DNA from: Myxococcales bacterium | GTDB lineage: Bacteria > Myxococcota > UBA796 > SXON01 | Direction of reading: 5' to 3' | DNA length: 64,000 bases | Assembly: GCA_009692585.1 (NCBI GenBank) | Contig: SHYX01000014.1 | Location: 33,757-97,756 of the forward strand | Part shown: positions 27,996 to 37,277 of the stretch, one piece after another | How positions within the stretch are numbered: position 1 is the first letter of the stretch | How the letters are laid out: the number at the start of each line of letters is the position of its first letter | Translations under genes and position numbers: made by a program | Notes under the pieces: model-generated | What the model saw: the letters and a program-made list of their open reading frames with translations, nothing else | What the model was told of the DNA's origin: nothing | Databases searched by the model: none

Positions 27996-28367
27996 TCAGC
28001 GGCAGCCTTGTTTTTTCAGGTGCGGCCGTTTGGTGACGGTGTCGCACTGGCCGCGAAAGGTCTTGTCTTCGATCTTCTTGCAAAGCGTGTCGGTGGCCGC
28101 AACGCAACTGGCTCGTACCGCCTCGAGGTAGACGAAGTCACGCTGTAGCGGGTCCTCGATCCGCGCCTCGGTGAACTCCACGCCCAACCGGGAATCCTTC
28201 GCAAAGGTGGCGAGCGCCACCTTGACCATGCAGTCCTTCCTCTTCCCGCTGGCGAGGACCAACGCACAATCCGACTCCTCGGTCGGGCTGGCGGGAGCGC
28301 GGGTCAGGAGCAACCCGGCGACGGCGACGACCAGCAGCACCGCGGCGACGACGAGCTTGGAGCGCAT
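27996..28367 (-). CDS. Small membrane-anchored protein, unknown
   Basis: Protein of 123 residues. One membrane helix at about 5-22 (LVVAAVLLVVAVAGLLL) followed by a periplasmic part with six cysteines (CALV, KDCMV, ASCVAA, DTLCKKI, GQCDT, QGCR), suggesting up to three disulfides. No family was recognised. It converges with the hydrolase gene, with 191 bp between, where GTCCCCCCC (27892-27900) and GGGGGGGAC (27961-27969) could pair across 60 nt. Confidence 0.6.
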   Translation of the reverse strand: MRSKLVVAAVLLVVAVAGLLLTRAPASPTEESDCALVLASGKRKDCMVKVALATFAKDSRLGVEFTEARIEDPLQRDFVYLEAVRASCVAATDTLCKKIEDKTFRGQCDTVTKRPHLKKQGCR

Positions 28368-28405
28368 GGCGGTGACGTATCGCGGGGAGGTGCTACGATC
28401 CGCAC

Positions 28406-29197
28406 ATGCCGCGAGTGCATCCCGGTCTGCTCTCTCGGCTCGCCGCGTACCGCGCGGATCCTGCCGACGCCGACACGCTGCTGGACGCCTGGCAGCGACG
28501 CTTCGGGGCTGTCGGCGACGCCGCCCTCCGCCGAACGGTGCTCCGCGAGGGTCTCAACAGCTTCGATGACGCCTCGCTGATCGCGGTGCTCCACCAACTC
28601 GACACCCGCGCCCGCGCTGGCCGAGGAGACGCGCGCTGGATGTTGACGGAGTTGGCGATCAACCCGGGCGTCATCCAGGACCTGCCGTATCAGCGGCGGA
28701 CCGAGCTCTACGCCGCGGCGCGAGCCTTGGACTTTCGCGAGGTGGCGCTTCGCTTCCTGGGCGATCGCCCGTCCGCGCGCACCGACGGCTCGGCCGACAA
28801 CCCGCACCTGGACAAGGCGTCCGGCATCCGGAAGACGGCGGCACGGGCCCGGGACCGAAACCTGATCGACCGACTCCTGCACGACCGCGATCCGGGCGTA
28901 ATCCGAGGCCTGCTGGACAACGCCCGCCTCGTCGAGCGCGATGCCGTGAAGATCGCGGCGCTACGGCCAACGGCCCCCGCGGTCCTGCAGGAGCTCGCTC
29001 GCCACCCGCGATGGTCGAGGAACTACCGGGTGCGCAAGGCGCTGGCGTTCAACCCGTGCACCCCCACGTCGCTCGCCCGCCAACTCGTCCGGACCCTGCT
29101 CCATCAAGACCTGCGCGCGCTGCGCGACACCGGCACCGTGGACAGCGAACTGCGCGCCGAGGCCGCGCTGCTCCTGGCCCGACCGCCGCTTATCTGA
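28406..29197 (+). CDS. Helical-repeat protein, unknown
   Basis: Protein of 263 residues with no signal. The regular helical pattern (WMLTELAINPGVIQDLP, LIDRLLHDRDPGVIRGLLDN, VLQELARHPRWSRNYRVRKALAFNP) resembles HEAT-like or leucine-rich-variant repeats, where 'NP' and 'HP' turns join helices. Such proteins usually bind other proteins. Its last 8 nt overlap the convergent tatA gene. It is divergent from the small Cys-rich protein gene with 38 bp between. No function can be assigned. Confidence 0.65.
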   Translation: MPRVHPGLLSRLAAYRADPADADTLLDAWQRRFGAVGDAALRRTVLREGLNSFDDASLIAVLHQLDTRARAGRGDARWMLTELAINPGVIQDLPYQRRTELYAAARALDFREVALRFLGDRPSARTDGSADNPHLDKASGIRKTAARARDRNLIDRLLHDRDPGVIRGLLDNARLVERDAVKIAALRPTAPAVLQELARHPRWSRNYRVRKALAFNPCTPTSLARQLVRTLLHQDLRALRDTGTVDSELRAEAALLLARPPLI

Positions 29198-29474
29198 CTT
29201 CTTTGTCGGACGAGTGCGCCTTCGCCTCGTCCGGGTCCCCATCGAGGTCATCGCTCGCAGCGAGCCGCTTCTTTTTTTCTTCCCGCTTCTGCAACCGGGC
29301 CGCCTTCTCTTCCTCGGACTCGCCAGCGTCGTCGACGTCGCCCTTGCCCTCGGATGCGTCCTTGAACGCCCGGATGCCCTTCCCGGCCTGGCGAAAGATG
29401 TCCGGAAGCTTGCCCGCGCCGAAAACAATCAGCACGAGCAAAAGAATTACGCCCCATTCCCAGCCGCCCATCAT
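29190..29474 (-). CDS. tatA: Sec-independent translocase protein TatA
   Basis: Protein of 94 residues: a short N-terminal membrane helix (WGVILLLVLIVFG), the conserved FGAGKLPDIFRQAGKGIRAFKDA hinge and amphipathic helix read in two parts, and an acidic-then-basic soluble tail. This is the standard TatA/E layout; TatA rings form the pore for folded-protein export. ATG at 29474 and 29471 are both possible. tatB and tatC are not in the window, so they must lie elsewhere. Confidence 0.93.
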   Translation of the reverse strand: MMGGWEWGVILLLVLIVFGAGKLPDIFRQAGKGIRAFKDASEGKGDVDDAGESEEEKAARLQKREEKKKRLAASDDLDGDPDEAKAHSSDKEVR

Positions 29475-29536
29475 GACCGTTCACTCCGACCGGCAACCTC
29501 TATCCACGCGAGGGTCCCTGCGCCCGCCCGCGACCA

Positions 29537-30703
29537 TCAGCGCCGACGTCCCCGGCGGAGAAGGGCCGCCAGAACCCACACGCTTGCGGCGGCCGGCACC
29601 ACGCCGCTCGAGCTCGAACAACCACAGCCAGACGCCGCGCACATGCAGTCGGTGTCGCCAGCGGCGCGGTCGCCGGAGTCGACCTCCCCGGTGTCCGCGG
29701 TGTCCCCCGTGTCCTCCGGGAGCGCCCACGGATCTGGACAGGTGCGGGGTCTGGGCGGGCCCAACTGGGTGTCGGTGACGGCGGCGCCGATCGTCTTAAG
29801 CCCGCTGCCCGGGTCGGTCTGGCTGTACCACATGGCCCACCCGTCGCCGGCGTGGAGCACATCCCAGTGGTTGAGCAGACCGTAGTCGAGGGTGCCCGCG
29901 GACAGCGGACTTCCGGGCGATACCGCCCAGCTCGTGCCGTTGGCCGAGCCCGCGACCGCCAGACTGCGGGTGAACGGCGGCAGCGTGTCGCCACCGAAGA
30001 CCACGGAAAGGGGCTCGGCGTCGAGCTCATCACAGGCAAGGCTCGGTCCGTGCACCCAGTTGGTCGCCCACGGGCCCACCGCGTCGTGGTCGAGCATCAG
30101 CGTGGGGGCTGACCACTGACCGCCGGCGACGGCTCGAGAGATGAGCATGACATTCGGGTGCTCCGTGTACGCGAGCAGCAGGACCCCGTTGAGCACCGCG
30201 GCCGAGGCCAGACCGATCGACGACGTCTCGAAGGCGACCAGAGTCTCCGTCTGGACGGTAAAGCTCACGCCGTCCACGCTGGTCGCCCACCCGATGCCGG
30301 TGGGCGCGTTGACGCCGTCGGCTTCGGGGGGCAACGAGGAGGCCGAGTAGAACAGGTTCCAGCGCGTCCCGTCGAAGACCACGGCAGGCTGCGCGACCGA
30401 ACACTGCCGGGGACTCGTCGCCTCGCCGGTGAACGAGAACGTCGGCTCCTCGTCCGCCGTCCAGGTGACGCCGTCGGTGGAGGTCGCCCGGCCGATGCGG
30501 AACGCCGTGGTGCAGCCCTCCGGAAGGTCCACGGCCGGTGAGGGCGACTCGAAATACATCACCAAGCGCTCGTTCTCCCCGTCCCACTCCACGCTCGGAG
30601 CGCCCACGCCCCCGGCAAACGCGCCGGCTCCGGCATGGATGAACCCGAGGTCGTAGAATGCCGTCGGCGCCGCCGCCAGGCCGAGAGCGATCACTGCGAG
30701 CAT
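29537..30703 (-). CDS. Secreted beta-propeller protein with MYXO-CTERM-like tail
   Basis: Protein of 388 residues. A signal peptide (MLAVIALGLAAAPTA) is followed by repeated strands with 'W-DG-W-L-YS' features (GVTWTADEEP, GTRWNLFYSAS, GVSFTVQTE, WAMWYSQTDPG) as in glycosidase-like five-bladed propellers. An Asp/Thr-rich linker (DTGDTADTGEVDSGD) leads to a Cys-rich segment GCGCSSSSG, a hydrophobic stretch and RRGRRR, which together make a MYXO-CTERM-like sorting signal. ATG at 30703 is preferred over the ATG seven codons upstream because GGGGAGG immediately precedes it. It is likely attached to the cell surface. Confidence 0.75.
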   Translation of the reverse strand: MLAVIALGLAAAPTAFYDLGFIHAGAGAFAGGVGAPSVEWDGENERLVMYFESPSPAVDLPEGCTTAFRIGRATSTDGVTWTADEEPTFSFTGEATSPRQCSVAQPAVVFDGTRWNLFYSASSLPPEADGVNAPTGIGWATSVDGVSFTVQTETLVAFETSSIGLASAAVLNGVLLLAYTEHPNVMLISRAVAGGQWSAPTLMLDHDAVGPWATNWVHGPSLACDELDAEPLSVVFGGDTLPPFTRSLAVAGSANGTSWAVSPGSPLSAGTLDYGLLNHWDVLHAGDGWAMWYSQTDPGSGLKTIGAAVTDTQLGPPRPRTCPDPWALPEDTGDTADTGEVDSGDRAAGDTDCMCAASGCGCSSSSGVVPAAASVWVLAALLRRGRRR

Positions 30704-30772
30704 CGGCACCTCCCCGCCCAGCATAGCGCGGGGTGGGTGCAGTTCCGGTGCAACGCGTCGCCGAAACCCCGC

Positions 30773-32263
30773 TTACGCAGGCCGCTCTACGCCGTACAGC
30801 GCTCCATGTCGCGACCAGATATGCGCGACGAAGTCCTCGACCGGGTCGCGGTCGCCGACGGCCGCCCGGAAGATCGCTTCGGCGTCTCGTTGGTGCCCCG
30901 GCTGGTGCACGTTGCGGCGCAGCCACGCAAGGATCGGTGCGAACTCACCCCGCTCGACGGACTCCCAAAAGTTCGGCAGGTCGGCGACGATGCGGGCGCC
31001 GAAGCTGGCAGCGTAGAGGTTTCCAAGTGTATAACTTGGGAAGTATCCGAGATACCCGCTGGACCAATGCACATCCTGGAGCACACCCGTCTTCGGGCTC
31101 GGCGCCACGACACCCACGATTCGGCGGTAGGCCTCGTTCCAGGCCTCCGGCAGATCGGCCGCCTGGAGCTGGCCCTCGAGGACGGCGACCTCCAGGGTGA
31201 ACCGCACGATGATGTGCAGGTTGTAGGTCGCTTCGTCCGACTCCACCCGGATGAGCGAGCGCTCCACCCGGTTGGCGGCGCCGTAGAGTTGTTCGGGGCG
31301 CACCTCCAGATTCGGCCAGATCCCGCCCATCCGGGGAACGAGGTACCGGCAGAACGGCAGCGAGCGCCCGACAAAATTCTCCCAGAATCGGCTTTGCGAC
31401 TCGTGCATCCCCATGCCTGCCGCCTGGTTGAGCCCGGTTCCGGCGAGCTCGTGCGGCAGTCCCTGCTCGTACATTCCGTGCCCACATTCGTGTACCGTGC
31501 TGCCGAGACCGCTGAGCAGGTTGTCCTCGAAGTAGCGCGTCGTGACCCGTACATCGCCGTGGCCGAGGCAGATGCTGAAGGGGTGGGCACTGGTGTCGAG
31601 TCGCCCGCCGGCCATGTCGAAACCGAGGTCGCGGAGCACCCGGTCGGAGAGGCGGCGCTGCCCGTCCAGATCGAAGCGCTCCCGGAACTCAGCCGGGTGG
31701 GGCCGACCGTCAATCGCCCGCAGGAACTGGCCGAGTTCGGTCGCGAGGCGGTCGAACATCGGTCGTAGCTGGGCGGTGGACGCGCCCTTGTCGAACTCAT
31801 CCAACAGCGCATCGTAGGGGTGGCTCACGTCTGGGGCCACGATGGCAGCGTACTCGCGGGAGTGATCGAGAAGAGTCTGCAGCTTCGGTTGGAACCCACG
31901 GAAGTCATCGGCCTCCTTGGCCGAGACCCACGCGTGGAACCCCTCGGTGCGCGCCTGCGACATCGCCTCGACGAGGTCGGACGGAACGCGCACCGCTCGA
32001 TCGTAGCGGTGGCGATGGAGGCGCACCGCGGCGGCTTGGGTGGCCGTGAGCAACTGGCGCTCCAGGGTGTCGAGCCACTCCCCCACCTCCGGAGCGGTGA
32101 AGCGCTCGTGGTAGAGCTTCTGGAGCAACGCCGACTGATCACCCCGAGAATTCGCCGCCTTCTTGGGCATGTACGTCGCCTGGTCCCACTCCAGCACACT
32201 CGAGACGCCCGAGAGCGTGTCCAGCTCCCGCACCCGCGCAGTCAAGTTCGTCCAGGCGTCCAT
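30773..32263 (-). CDS. Carboxypeptidase Taq (M32 metallopeptidase)
   Basis: Protein of 496 residues, the usual M32 length. The zinc motif HECGH occupies 258-262 in the family context STVHECGHGMYEQGLP, with MGMHESQSRFWEN about 25 residues later giving the third ligand Glu. It removes C-terminal amino acids from peptides in the cytoplasm. ATG at 32263 starts the M32 pattern WTNLTARVRELDTL. It is divergent from the CotH-like gene with 66 bp between. Confidence 0.93.
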   Translation of the reverse strand: MDAWTNLTARVRELDTLSGVSSVLEWDQATYMPKKAANSRGDQSALLQKLYHERFTAPEVGEWLDTLERQLLTATQAAAVRLHRHRYDRAVRVPSDLVEAMSQARTEGFHAWVSAKEADDFRGFQPKLQTLLDHSREYAAIVAPDVSHPYDALLDEFDKGASTAQLRPMFDRLATELGQFLRAIDGRPHPAEFRERFDLDGQRRLSDRVLRDLGFDMAGGRLDTSAHPFSICLGHGDVRVTTRYFEDNLLSGLGSTVHECGHGMYEQGLPHELAGTGLNQAAGMGMHESQSRFWENFVGRSLPFCRYLVPRMGGIWPNLEVRPEQLYGAANRVERSLIRVESDEATYNLHIIVRFTLEVAVLEGQLQAADLPEAWNEAYRRIVGVVAPSPKTGVLQDVHWSSGYLGYFPSYTLGNLYAASFGARIVADLPNFWESVERGEFAPILAWLRRNVHQPGHQRDAEAIFRAAVGDRDPVEDFVAHIWSRHGALYGVERPA

Positions 32264-32329
32264 GGCGTTCCTCGCGCGGGCGATCTAATCCCCCAGGACG
32301 GGCTCGTCCCCCGGCGCTATAGTCGCGCG

Positions 32330-33580
32330 ATGCTGTCCCTGCTCGCGCTGGCCTGCGCGGTCGACCCGCCGCCGCCAGCGCGAATCGACGCTCCAAACGA
32401 CCCCGCCGTCGACACCGCCGAGCCAGTGCCCGGGGACACCAGCCCCGAGGACTCCGGCGGCGTCAGCAACGGGGACACCGGTGACGACCCGCTCGCAGAG
32501 GTGGCAGAGGCCGAAGCCTTCTACGCCTTCGGCATCCTCCAGGAGCTGCGGCTCACCCTGACCGAAGACACGATCAAGGAGCTCGACCGCCAGGCCCGGC
32601 GCGGCACAACCGAGTACCTGCCTGGAGACGTCGAGGTCAACGGCATCCCGTTCGGCAATGTGGGCGTGCGCATCAAAGGGTCGTCGACGCTGCGCACCTT
32701 CGACGGCAAGCCTTCCCTCAAGATCAAGTTCAACGCGTTCGTTCCCGACCAGGACTTCGCGGGGTTGGAACGAGTCACCCTCAACAATATGGTCGAAGAT
32801 CCCACCCAGACCAAAGAGGTGATGGCCTACCGCATCTTCCGCGAGGCCGGACTCGACGCCTCCCGTGCAAACCACGCGGCGGTGTACGTCAACGACGAGC
32901 TCTACGGCCTGTACACCAACCTCGAGACCATGGACGACCACTGGCTGGGCGACCGTTTCCCCGACCCCGCCGGCGAGCTGTTCGAGGCGAACGACAACGC
33001 CGACTTCACGCGGGGCGGCCTCGCGCATTGGGAGTCCGCCAGCGGGGAGGGCGACACCACCCAACTCCAGGCGGTGATTGACGCACTGCGGGTGTCGGGT
33101 GGAGACTTCGAGGCGGAGCTGTCGGGCACGGTGGACCTGGCCCAGTTCCGCCGATTCTGGGCGTGGAGTCTGCTGATCGGCAACACCGACGGGTACCCCT
33201 ACACCCTGAACGACTGCTACGTCTACGCGGACCCGGGCGCCGGACTCCGCTTCGTGTTCTTCCCCTGGGGGGTCGATGAGAGCTGGCAGGCCTGGACGTT
33301 GTCGTCCTGGGGCTCGGCCTCAGGCGTCCTGGCCGCGCGCTGCCTCGATGACGACGCGTGCCGGTCTAGCTTTCGCGCCACCATGACCGACGAGCTCGCC
33401 TTGTACGAGACCTTTCCTGTGGTCGCCTGGTTTACCGAGGCCGAGGCCGCCACCGCCGACATCCTCGAGGCCGACCCGCGCCGGTCGTTCACCCTCGCCG
33501 GCGTCCGTGCAGAACGGGCCAACCTCGTCACTGCTCTGGAAGGATGGGCGGCGATGGTGCGCGAGGCGATGGGTCTTTAG
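32330..33580 (+). CDS. CotH-kinase-like lipoprotein
   Basis: Protein of 416 residues. Lipoprotein signal LLALAC, an Asp/Pro-rich linker to about residue 55, then a CotH domain: VGVRIKGSSTLRTFDGKPSLKIKF, NLETMDDHWLGDRF, GELFEAND and DCYVYADPGAGLRFVFFPW. CotH proteins are atypical secreted protein kinases in spore formers and are frequent as surface lipoproteins in Myxococcota. The usual PWDxD metal motif reads PWGVD here, so one acidic ligand is lost and activity is uncertain. Convergent with the GTPase gene, overlapping by 4 nt. Confidence 0.78.
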   Translation: MLSLLALACAVDPPPPARIDAPNDPAVDTAEPVPGDTSPEDSGGVSNGDTGDDPLAEVAEAEAFYAFGILQELRLTLTEDTIKELDRQARRGTTEYLPGDVEVNGIPFGNVGVRIKGSSTLRTFDGKPSLKIKFNAFVPDQDFAGLERVTLNNMVEDPTQTKEVMAYRIFREAGLDASRANHAAVYVNDELYGLYTNLETMDDHWLGDRFPDPAGELFEANDNADFTRGGLAHWESASGEGDTTQLQAVIDALRVSGGDFEAELSGTVDLAQFRRFWAWSLLIGNTDGYPYTLNDCYVYADPGAGLRFVFFPWGVDESWQAWTLSSWGSASGVLAARCLDDDACRSSFRATMTDELALYETFPVVAWFTEAEAATADILEADPRRSFTLAGVRAERANLVTALEGWAAMVREAMGL

Positions 33581-34524
33581 GGGGCCACGACCGCCCGCCA
33601 GCCGCGCTCCAGTTCCCCGGGGTCGATTCCGCGCCCGATCACCACCAGGCCGCTCTGATCGGGCGGCGGCAGCGCGATCGGGCCCAGCTCCAACCACTGG
33701 TACACGCCTTGCGCGAGCACGGCTGTCGCGACATGCTCCACATGGAACAAGCCCTTCAGCCGCAAGACCTCGGCGCCGCGCCGAGCGGCGACGAACTGCA
33801 GGAACATCTTGAGCCTGCCCAGGTCGACCGGCCGACCGTGCACGAAACTCCGCGTCACGATGCCAACGGAATGACCGGCCGCCGCTTCGAAGCGCCAGCG
33901 GGCCGGGTGCGCGGCGCCGATGCCGAGGACCGACGCGATGGGAATCCGCGCGCGGGTAGCGCGGGAGATCGCCGCGAGGGGTGAGATCGCGTGCACCGCC
34001 GCCTCCGCAAGCTCGACGTCATCGGCCTGATCGAGGTGGTTGAGTACGATGAGGTCGGCGCACGCCAGCTGCGCGGCCACCTCCGGATGCTGCGCCAGCT
34101 GTCCCTGCACCCGTCCGGCGTGCACCATCGCCACCACGCCGTCCAACACCGTTGCCGCCGCCAGCCGGGCGTCGAGCCGGAAGGTCTGCAGGAGCGGCCC
34201 AGGGGTGGCCAGCCCCGAGGTCTCGATCACCACGCGTTCGAACGGCCGCGCCCCGAAACGCCGCGCCCGCCGGTCCAGGAGCTCCAGAACAGTGCGCCGA
34301 AGATCCTCGCGGACCTCGCAGCAGACGCAGCCGTTGCGGAGCTCGACCACCTGCTCCGACGCGCCCACGACCAGCCGGCCATCGACGCCGAGCGCGCCAA
34401 ACTCATTGACCACCACCGCGGTCGGGGGCGAGTCCGGATCGGCCAGGAGTCGATTGAGGAGCGTCGTCTTCCCGGAGCCCAGAAAGCCGGTGAGCAGCGT
34501 GATCGGGACCGGCTCCAGGAGCAC
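33577..34524 (-). CDS. CobW/COG0523-type GTPase
   Basis: Protein of 315 residues. P-loop GFLGSGKTT with K19, the family metal motif CxCC as GCVCC (C66, C68, C69), and a C-terminal CobW_C domain. COG0523 proteins are GTP-dependent metallochaperones for zinc, cobalt or nickel. The metal is not decided by sequence. GTG at 34522-34524 is the start; it follows the lipoprotein gene's stop by 3 nt, so the pair is likely an operon. A HypA-like zinc protein is encoded 10 kb away. Confidence 0.9.
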   Translation of the reverse strand: MLLEPVPITLLTGFLGSGKTTLLNRLLADPDSPPTAVVVNEFGALGVDGRLVVGASEQVVELRNGCVCCEVREDLRRTVLELLDRRARRFGARPFERVVIETSGLATPGPLLQTFRLDARLAAATVLDGVVAMVHAGRVQGQLAQHPEVAAQLACADLIVLNHLDQADDVELAEAAVHAISPLAAISRATRARIPIASVLGIGAAHPARWRFEAAAGHSVGIVTRSFVHGRPVDLGRLKMFLQFVAARRGAEVLRLKGLFHVEHVATAVLAQGVYQWLELGPIALPPPDQSGLVVIGRGIDPGELERGWRAVVAP

Positions 34525-34527
34525 GGA

Positions 34528-35004
34528 TTACAGGTAGCCGAGGGCCTTGAGGCGCTCGATCTCCTCGGGGTCTGCCGAGCCTTTCATGTCGTCGATGGCA
34601 CGCTGAAAGCCCTCTTCTCCAGGGAATTTCTTGAGCCCCGCGTCCAGGAGGTCCGCGCCGCCGGGCCCATCACCCGCGGCCCGCACCTTGTCGGCCAAGG
34701 CAAGGTAGGTCGTGGCGGTCACCTGCTTGGGGTAAGCGACTGCGAGCCGCTCGAGGCTCGACTTGACGTCGGCACCCTTTCCCGCCGCCGCCAGGGCGTT
34801 GAGTCGCGCCGATTCAAAACGCCACGCCTTGGCGGGCGCGGCCGAGATCTCCGGGAGGGCCAGGGCCGCCTCGGCCTGCTGGACCGCGCCCCCGAAGTCT
34901 TTGGCCCCCGCGGCCGCATCCACACCACCCAACAGCGCGTCGACGTCGGGCGGAGAGGCACAGGACAGCGCCAGGATCAGGGCAGGCAGGGTCGAACGAA
35001 ACAT
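34528..35004 (-). CDS. Small lipoprotein with TPR-like helices
   Basis: Protein of 158 residues. Signal MFRSTLPALILALSC has a lipobox-like end. The rest is helical with TPR-like spacing (DFGGAVQQAEAALAL, RLNALAAAGKGADVKSSLERLA, ALADKVRAAGDGPGG), and the C-terminus EEIERLKALGYL resembles the LKALGY ending frequent in sulfatase-neighbourhood proteins. ATG at 35004 has GGAG about 5-8 nt upstream and is preferred to GTG at 35010. It is divergent from the phosphodiesterase cassette, sharing a 56-bp region with it. Confidence 0.7.
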   Translation of the reverse strand: MFRSTLPALILALSCASPPDVDALLGGVDAAAGAKDFGGAVQQAEAALALPEISAAPAKAWRFESARLNALAAAGKGADVKSSLERLAVAYPKQVTATTYLALADKVRAAGDGPGGADLLDAGLKKFPGEEGFQRAIDDMKGSADPEEIERLKALGYL

Positions 35005-35060
35005 GGTCACTCCGAACAGACGATTCGTGGCGCCGCCGCAGGTAGCTCACCGAGAGGCTT

Positions 35061-37277
35061 GTGACTATACACGCCGGCCCTATGCGACACGTTCCCCGCC
35101 TTCGCCCTTCCGTGGTGGCCGTGGTCGCGGTCCTCGCGTTTCCGGGAACCGCCGAAGCGTACATCGGACCGGGTGCCGGCTTCGCGTTCGCCGGATCGTT
35201 GGCCGTCCTGGTGGGCGCCTTCGCGCTCGCGCTGGGCACCATCCTGTTGTGGCCGTTCACCTGGCTGGTCCGCACCATCCGGGTCGGCGACCCGTACAAG
35301 AACGCGCTCACGCGCCGCATCGTCGTCATCGGGTTGGATGGCATGGACCCCGGCATCACCTTGCGTTTCATGCGCGAAGGTCGGCTGCCCAACCTGCAGA
35401 AGCTCGCGGAGCTCGGCGTGTTTCGCCCACTCAACACCAGCAACCCGTCGATGTCGCCGGTGGCGTGGTCCACCTTCGCCACCGGGGTCGATCCGTCGCG
35501 ACATGGCATCTACGACTTCATCACCCGCGATCCGTGCACCTACGCGCCGATGCTGTCGAGTACCGACATCAAGAATGCGGAGCGGGTGCTCAACATCGGC
35601 AAGTACGTCATTCCTCTCGAAAAGCCGAGAATCAAGCTCCTGCAAAAGAGTCAGGCCTTCTGGAAGACGCTCGGCGACAACCACATCCCGTCGATCATCC
35701 AACGCGTTCCCATCACCTTCCCCCCCGTGCCCTTTCGCGGCATCCTGCTCTCGGGGATGTGCGTGCCCGATCTGCGCGGCAGCCAGGGCACCTTCAGCTA
35801 CTTCTCCACCGCCAACCGCGACGGCCAGGCGGCGTTCACCGGCGGCGAACAGACGGTGCTTCGGCGCAAGGGGAACGTGATCCGCAGTCGAATCGTCGGG
35901 CCCGACAACGGCATGGTCAAAGACGGCGGCCGCATGACGCTGGCGTTCACGCTGACGGTGCGTGTCGACGGCGCGCTCCTCGCCCTCGACGGCGGCGAAA
36001 GCATCGAGTTGCCCATGGGGGCGTACACGCCCTGGATCCACCTCAGCTTTCGGGCGGGTCCCGGCGTGAAGGTGGCCGGGATCGCGCGCTTCTACCTGCA
36101 GTCGGTCGACCCCGACGTCAGCCTGTACATGACGCCGATCCACATCGACCCGGAAACACCGGCGATGCCGATCAGCCACCCCGCGGTCTACTCGGTGTAC
36201 CTGGCCAAACGATTCGGCGCGTTCGCGACCTTGGGCCTGGCGGAGGACACCTGGGCGCTCAACGAGCGGGTGATCGACGAGGCGGCGTTCCTCGACCAGG
36301 CGATGGCCTTCTGCGACGAGCGGGAGACAATGTTCTTCGACGCGGTCGCGCACACCCGAGACGGGCTGGTGACCACGGTCTTCGATACCACCGACCGCGT
36401 CCAGCACATGTTCTACCGTTACCTGGACCCTACCCATCCAGCCAATCGCGACAAGGAATCCACGGCCTTCGCCGATGCGATCCAGCGCGTCTACACGCAC
36501 ATGGACGGAATCCTCGGCAAGACGCTGGCAGCGGTCGGGCCCGAAGCCACGGTCATCGTGATGAGCGACCACGGCTTCACCAACTTCCGCCGGGGCGTAA
36601 ACCTGAACACCTGGCTCTACGAACAAGGCTATCTCTCGCTCAAAGCGGGGCACACCGTCTCCGGGGACTGGTTCGAGGGCGTCGACTGGAGCCGCACTCG
36701 CGCGTTTTCTCTCGGCCTCACGGGCATGTTCATCAATCGGAAGGGCCGAGAGGCATCGGGCATCGTCCCTGAAGGCGACGAGTACCGGGCCCTGGTCAAG
36801 GAGCTCTGCGCGCGACTCGACGCGCTGGTCGATCCCGAGAGCGGGGACCGCGCGGTCCGCAAGGCCCGGGCAGCATTCGAGTGTTTTGACGGCCCCTATC
36901 GGCTGGACGCCCCCGACATCCTCGTCGGCTACGAAGGGGGGTTTCGCAACTCATGGGCCTGCGCCACCGGCTCCGTGACCGCGACGGTCTTCGAAGACAA
37001 CACCAAGAGCTGGTCGGGCGACCACTGCGTCGACCCGGACATCGTCCCGGGGGTTTTCATCTGCAATCGACCCATCAACGTCGAAGACCCGCACATCGCC
37101 GACATCCCCTTCTCCATCCTGTCGCTTTTTGGCCATCTCCCTCCGCGCCACATGCAGGGGCGGATGTTGTTCGACCGCGACGGAGGCGGATCGGTCCGCG
37201 GCGTCGTCGCGGCCAGTCGCCTGCCGCAGAGTGGCTCGGCGCCCGGCGCGCGTATCGGGCCGGAGCGGGCGTCATGA
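35061..37277 (+). CDS. Membrane-anchored alkaline-phosphatase-superfamily phosphodiesterase
   Basis: Protein of 738 residues. A signal or first helix (about 12-33) and one strong membrane helix at about 45-68 place the catalytic part outside. Metal and nucleophile motifs are intact: VIGLDGMDP (D93), SPVAWSTFATG with nucleophile S137 or T138, FDTTDRVQHMF, VIVMSDHGF and GDHCVDPDIVPGV. This is the type I phosphodiesterase/nucleotide pyrophosphatase pattern. Substrate could be a phospholipid or glycan phosphate. GTG at 35061 has GAGAGG only 3 nt away; ATG at 35082 is a good alternative. It overlaps its paralogue by ATGA. The tail after residue 715 is basic and extra. Confidence 0.82.
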   Translation: MTIHAGPMRHVPRLRPSVVAVVAVLAFPGTAEAYIGPGAGFAFAGSLAVLVGAFALALGTILLWPFTWLVRTIRVGDPYKNALTRRIVVIGLDGMDPGITLRFMREGRLPNLQKLAELGVFRPLNTSNPSMSPVAWSTFATGVDPSRHGIYDFITRDPCTYAPMLSSTDIKNAERVLNIGKYVIPLEKPRIKLLQKSQAFWKTLGDNHIPSIIQRVPITFPPVPFRGILLSGMCVPDLRGSQGTFSYFSTANRDGQAAFTGGEQTVLRRKGNVIRSRIVGPDNGMVKDGGRMTLAFTLTVRVDGALLALDGGESIELPMGAYTPWIHLSFRAGPGVKVAGIARFYLQSVDPDVSLYMTPIHIDPETPAMPISHPAVYSVYLAKRFGAFATLGLAEDTWALNERVIDEAAFLDQAMAFCDERETMFFDAVAHTRDGLVTTVFDTTDRVQHMFYRYLDPTHPANRDKESTAFADAIQRVYTHMDGILGKTLAAVGPEATVIVMSDHGFTNFRRGVNLNTWLYEQGYLSLKAGHTVSGDWFEGVDWSRTRAFSLGLTGMFINRKGREASGIVPEGDEYRALVKELCARLDALVDPESGDRAVRKARAAFECFDGPYRLDAPDILVGYEGGFRNSWACATGSVTATVFEDNTKSWSGDHCVDPDIVPGVFICNRPINVEDPHIADIPFSILSLFGHLPPRHMQGRMLFDRDGGGSVRGVVAASRLPQSGSAPGARIGPERAS

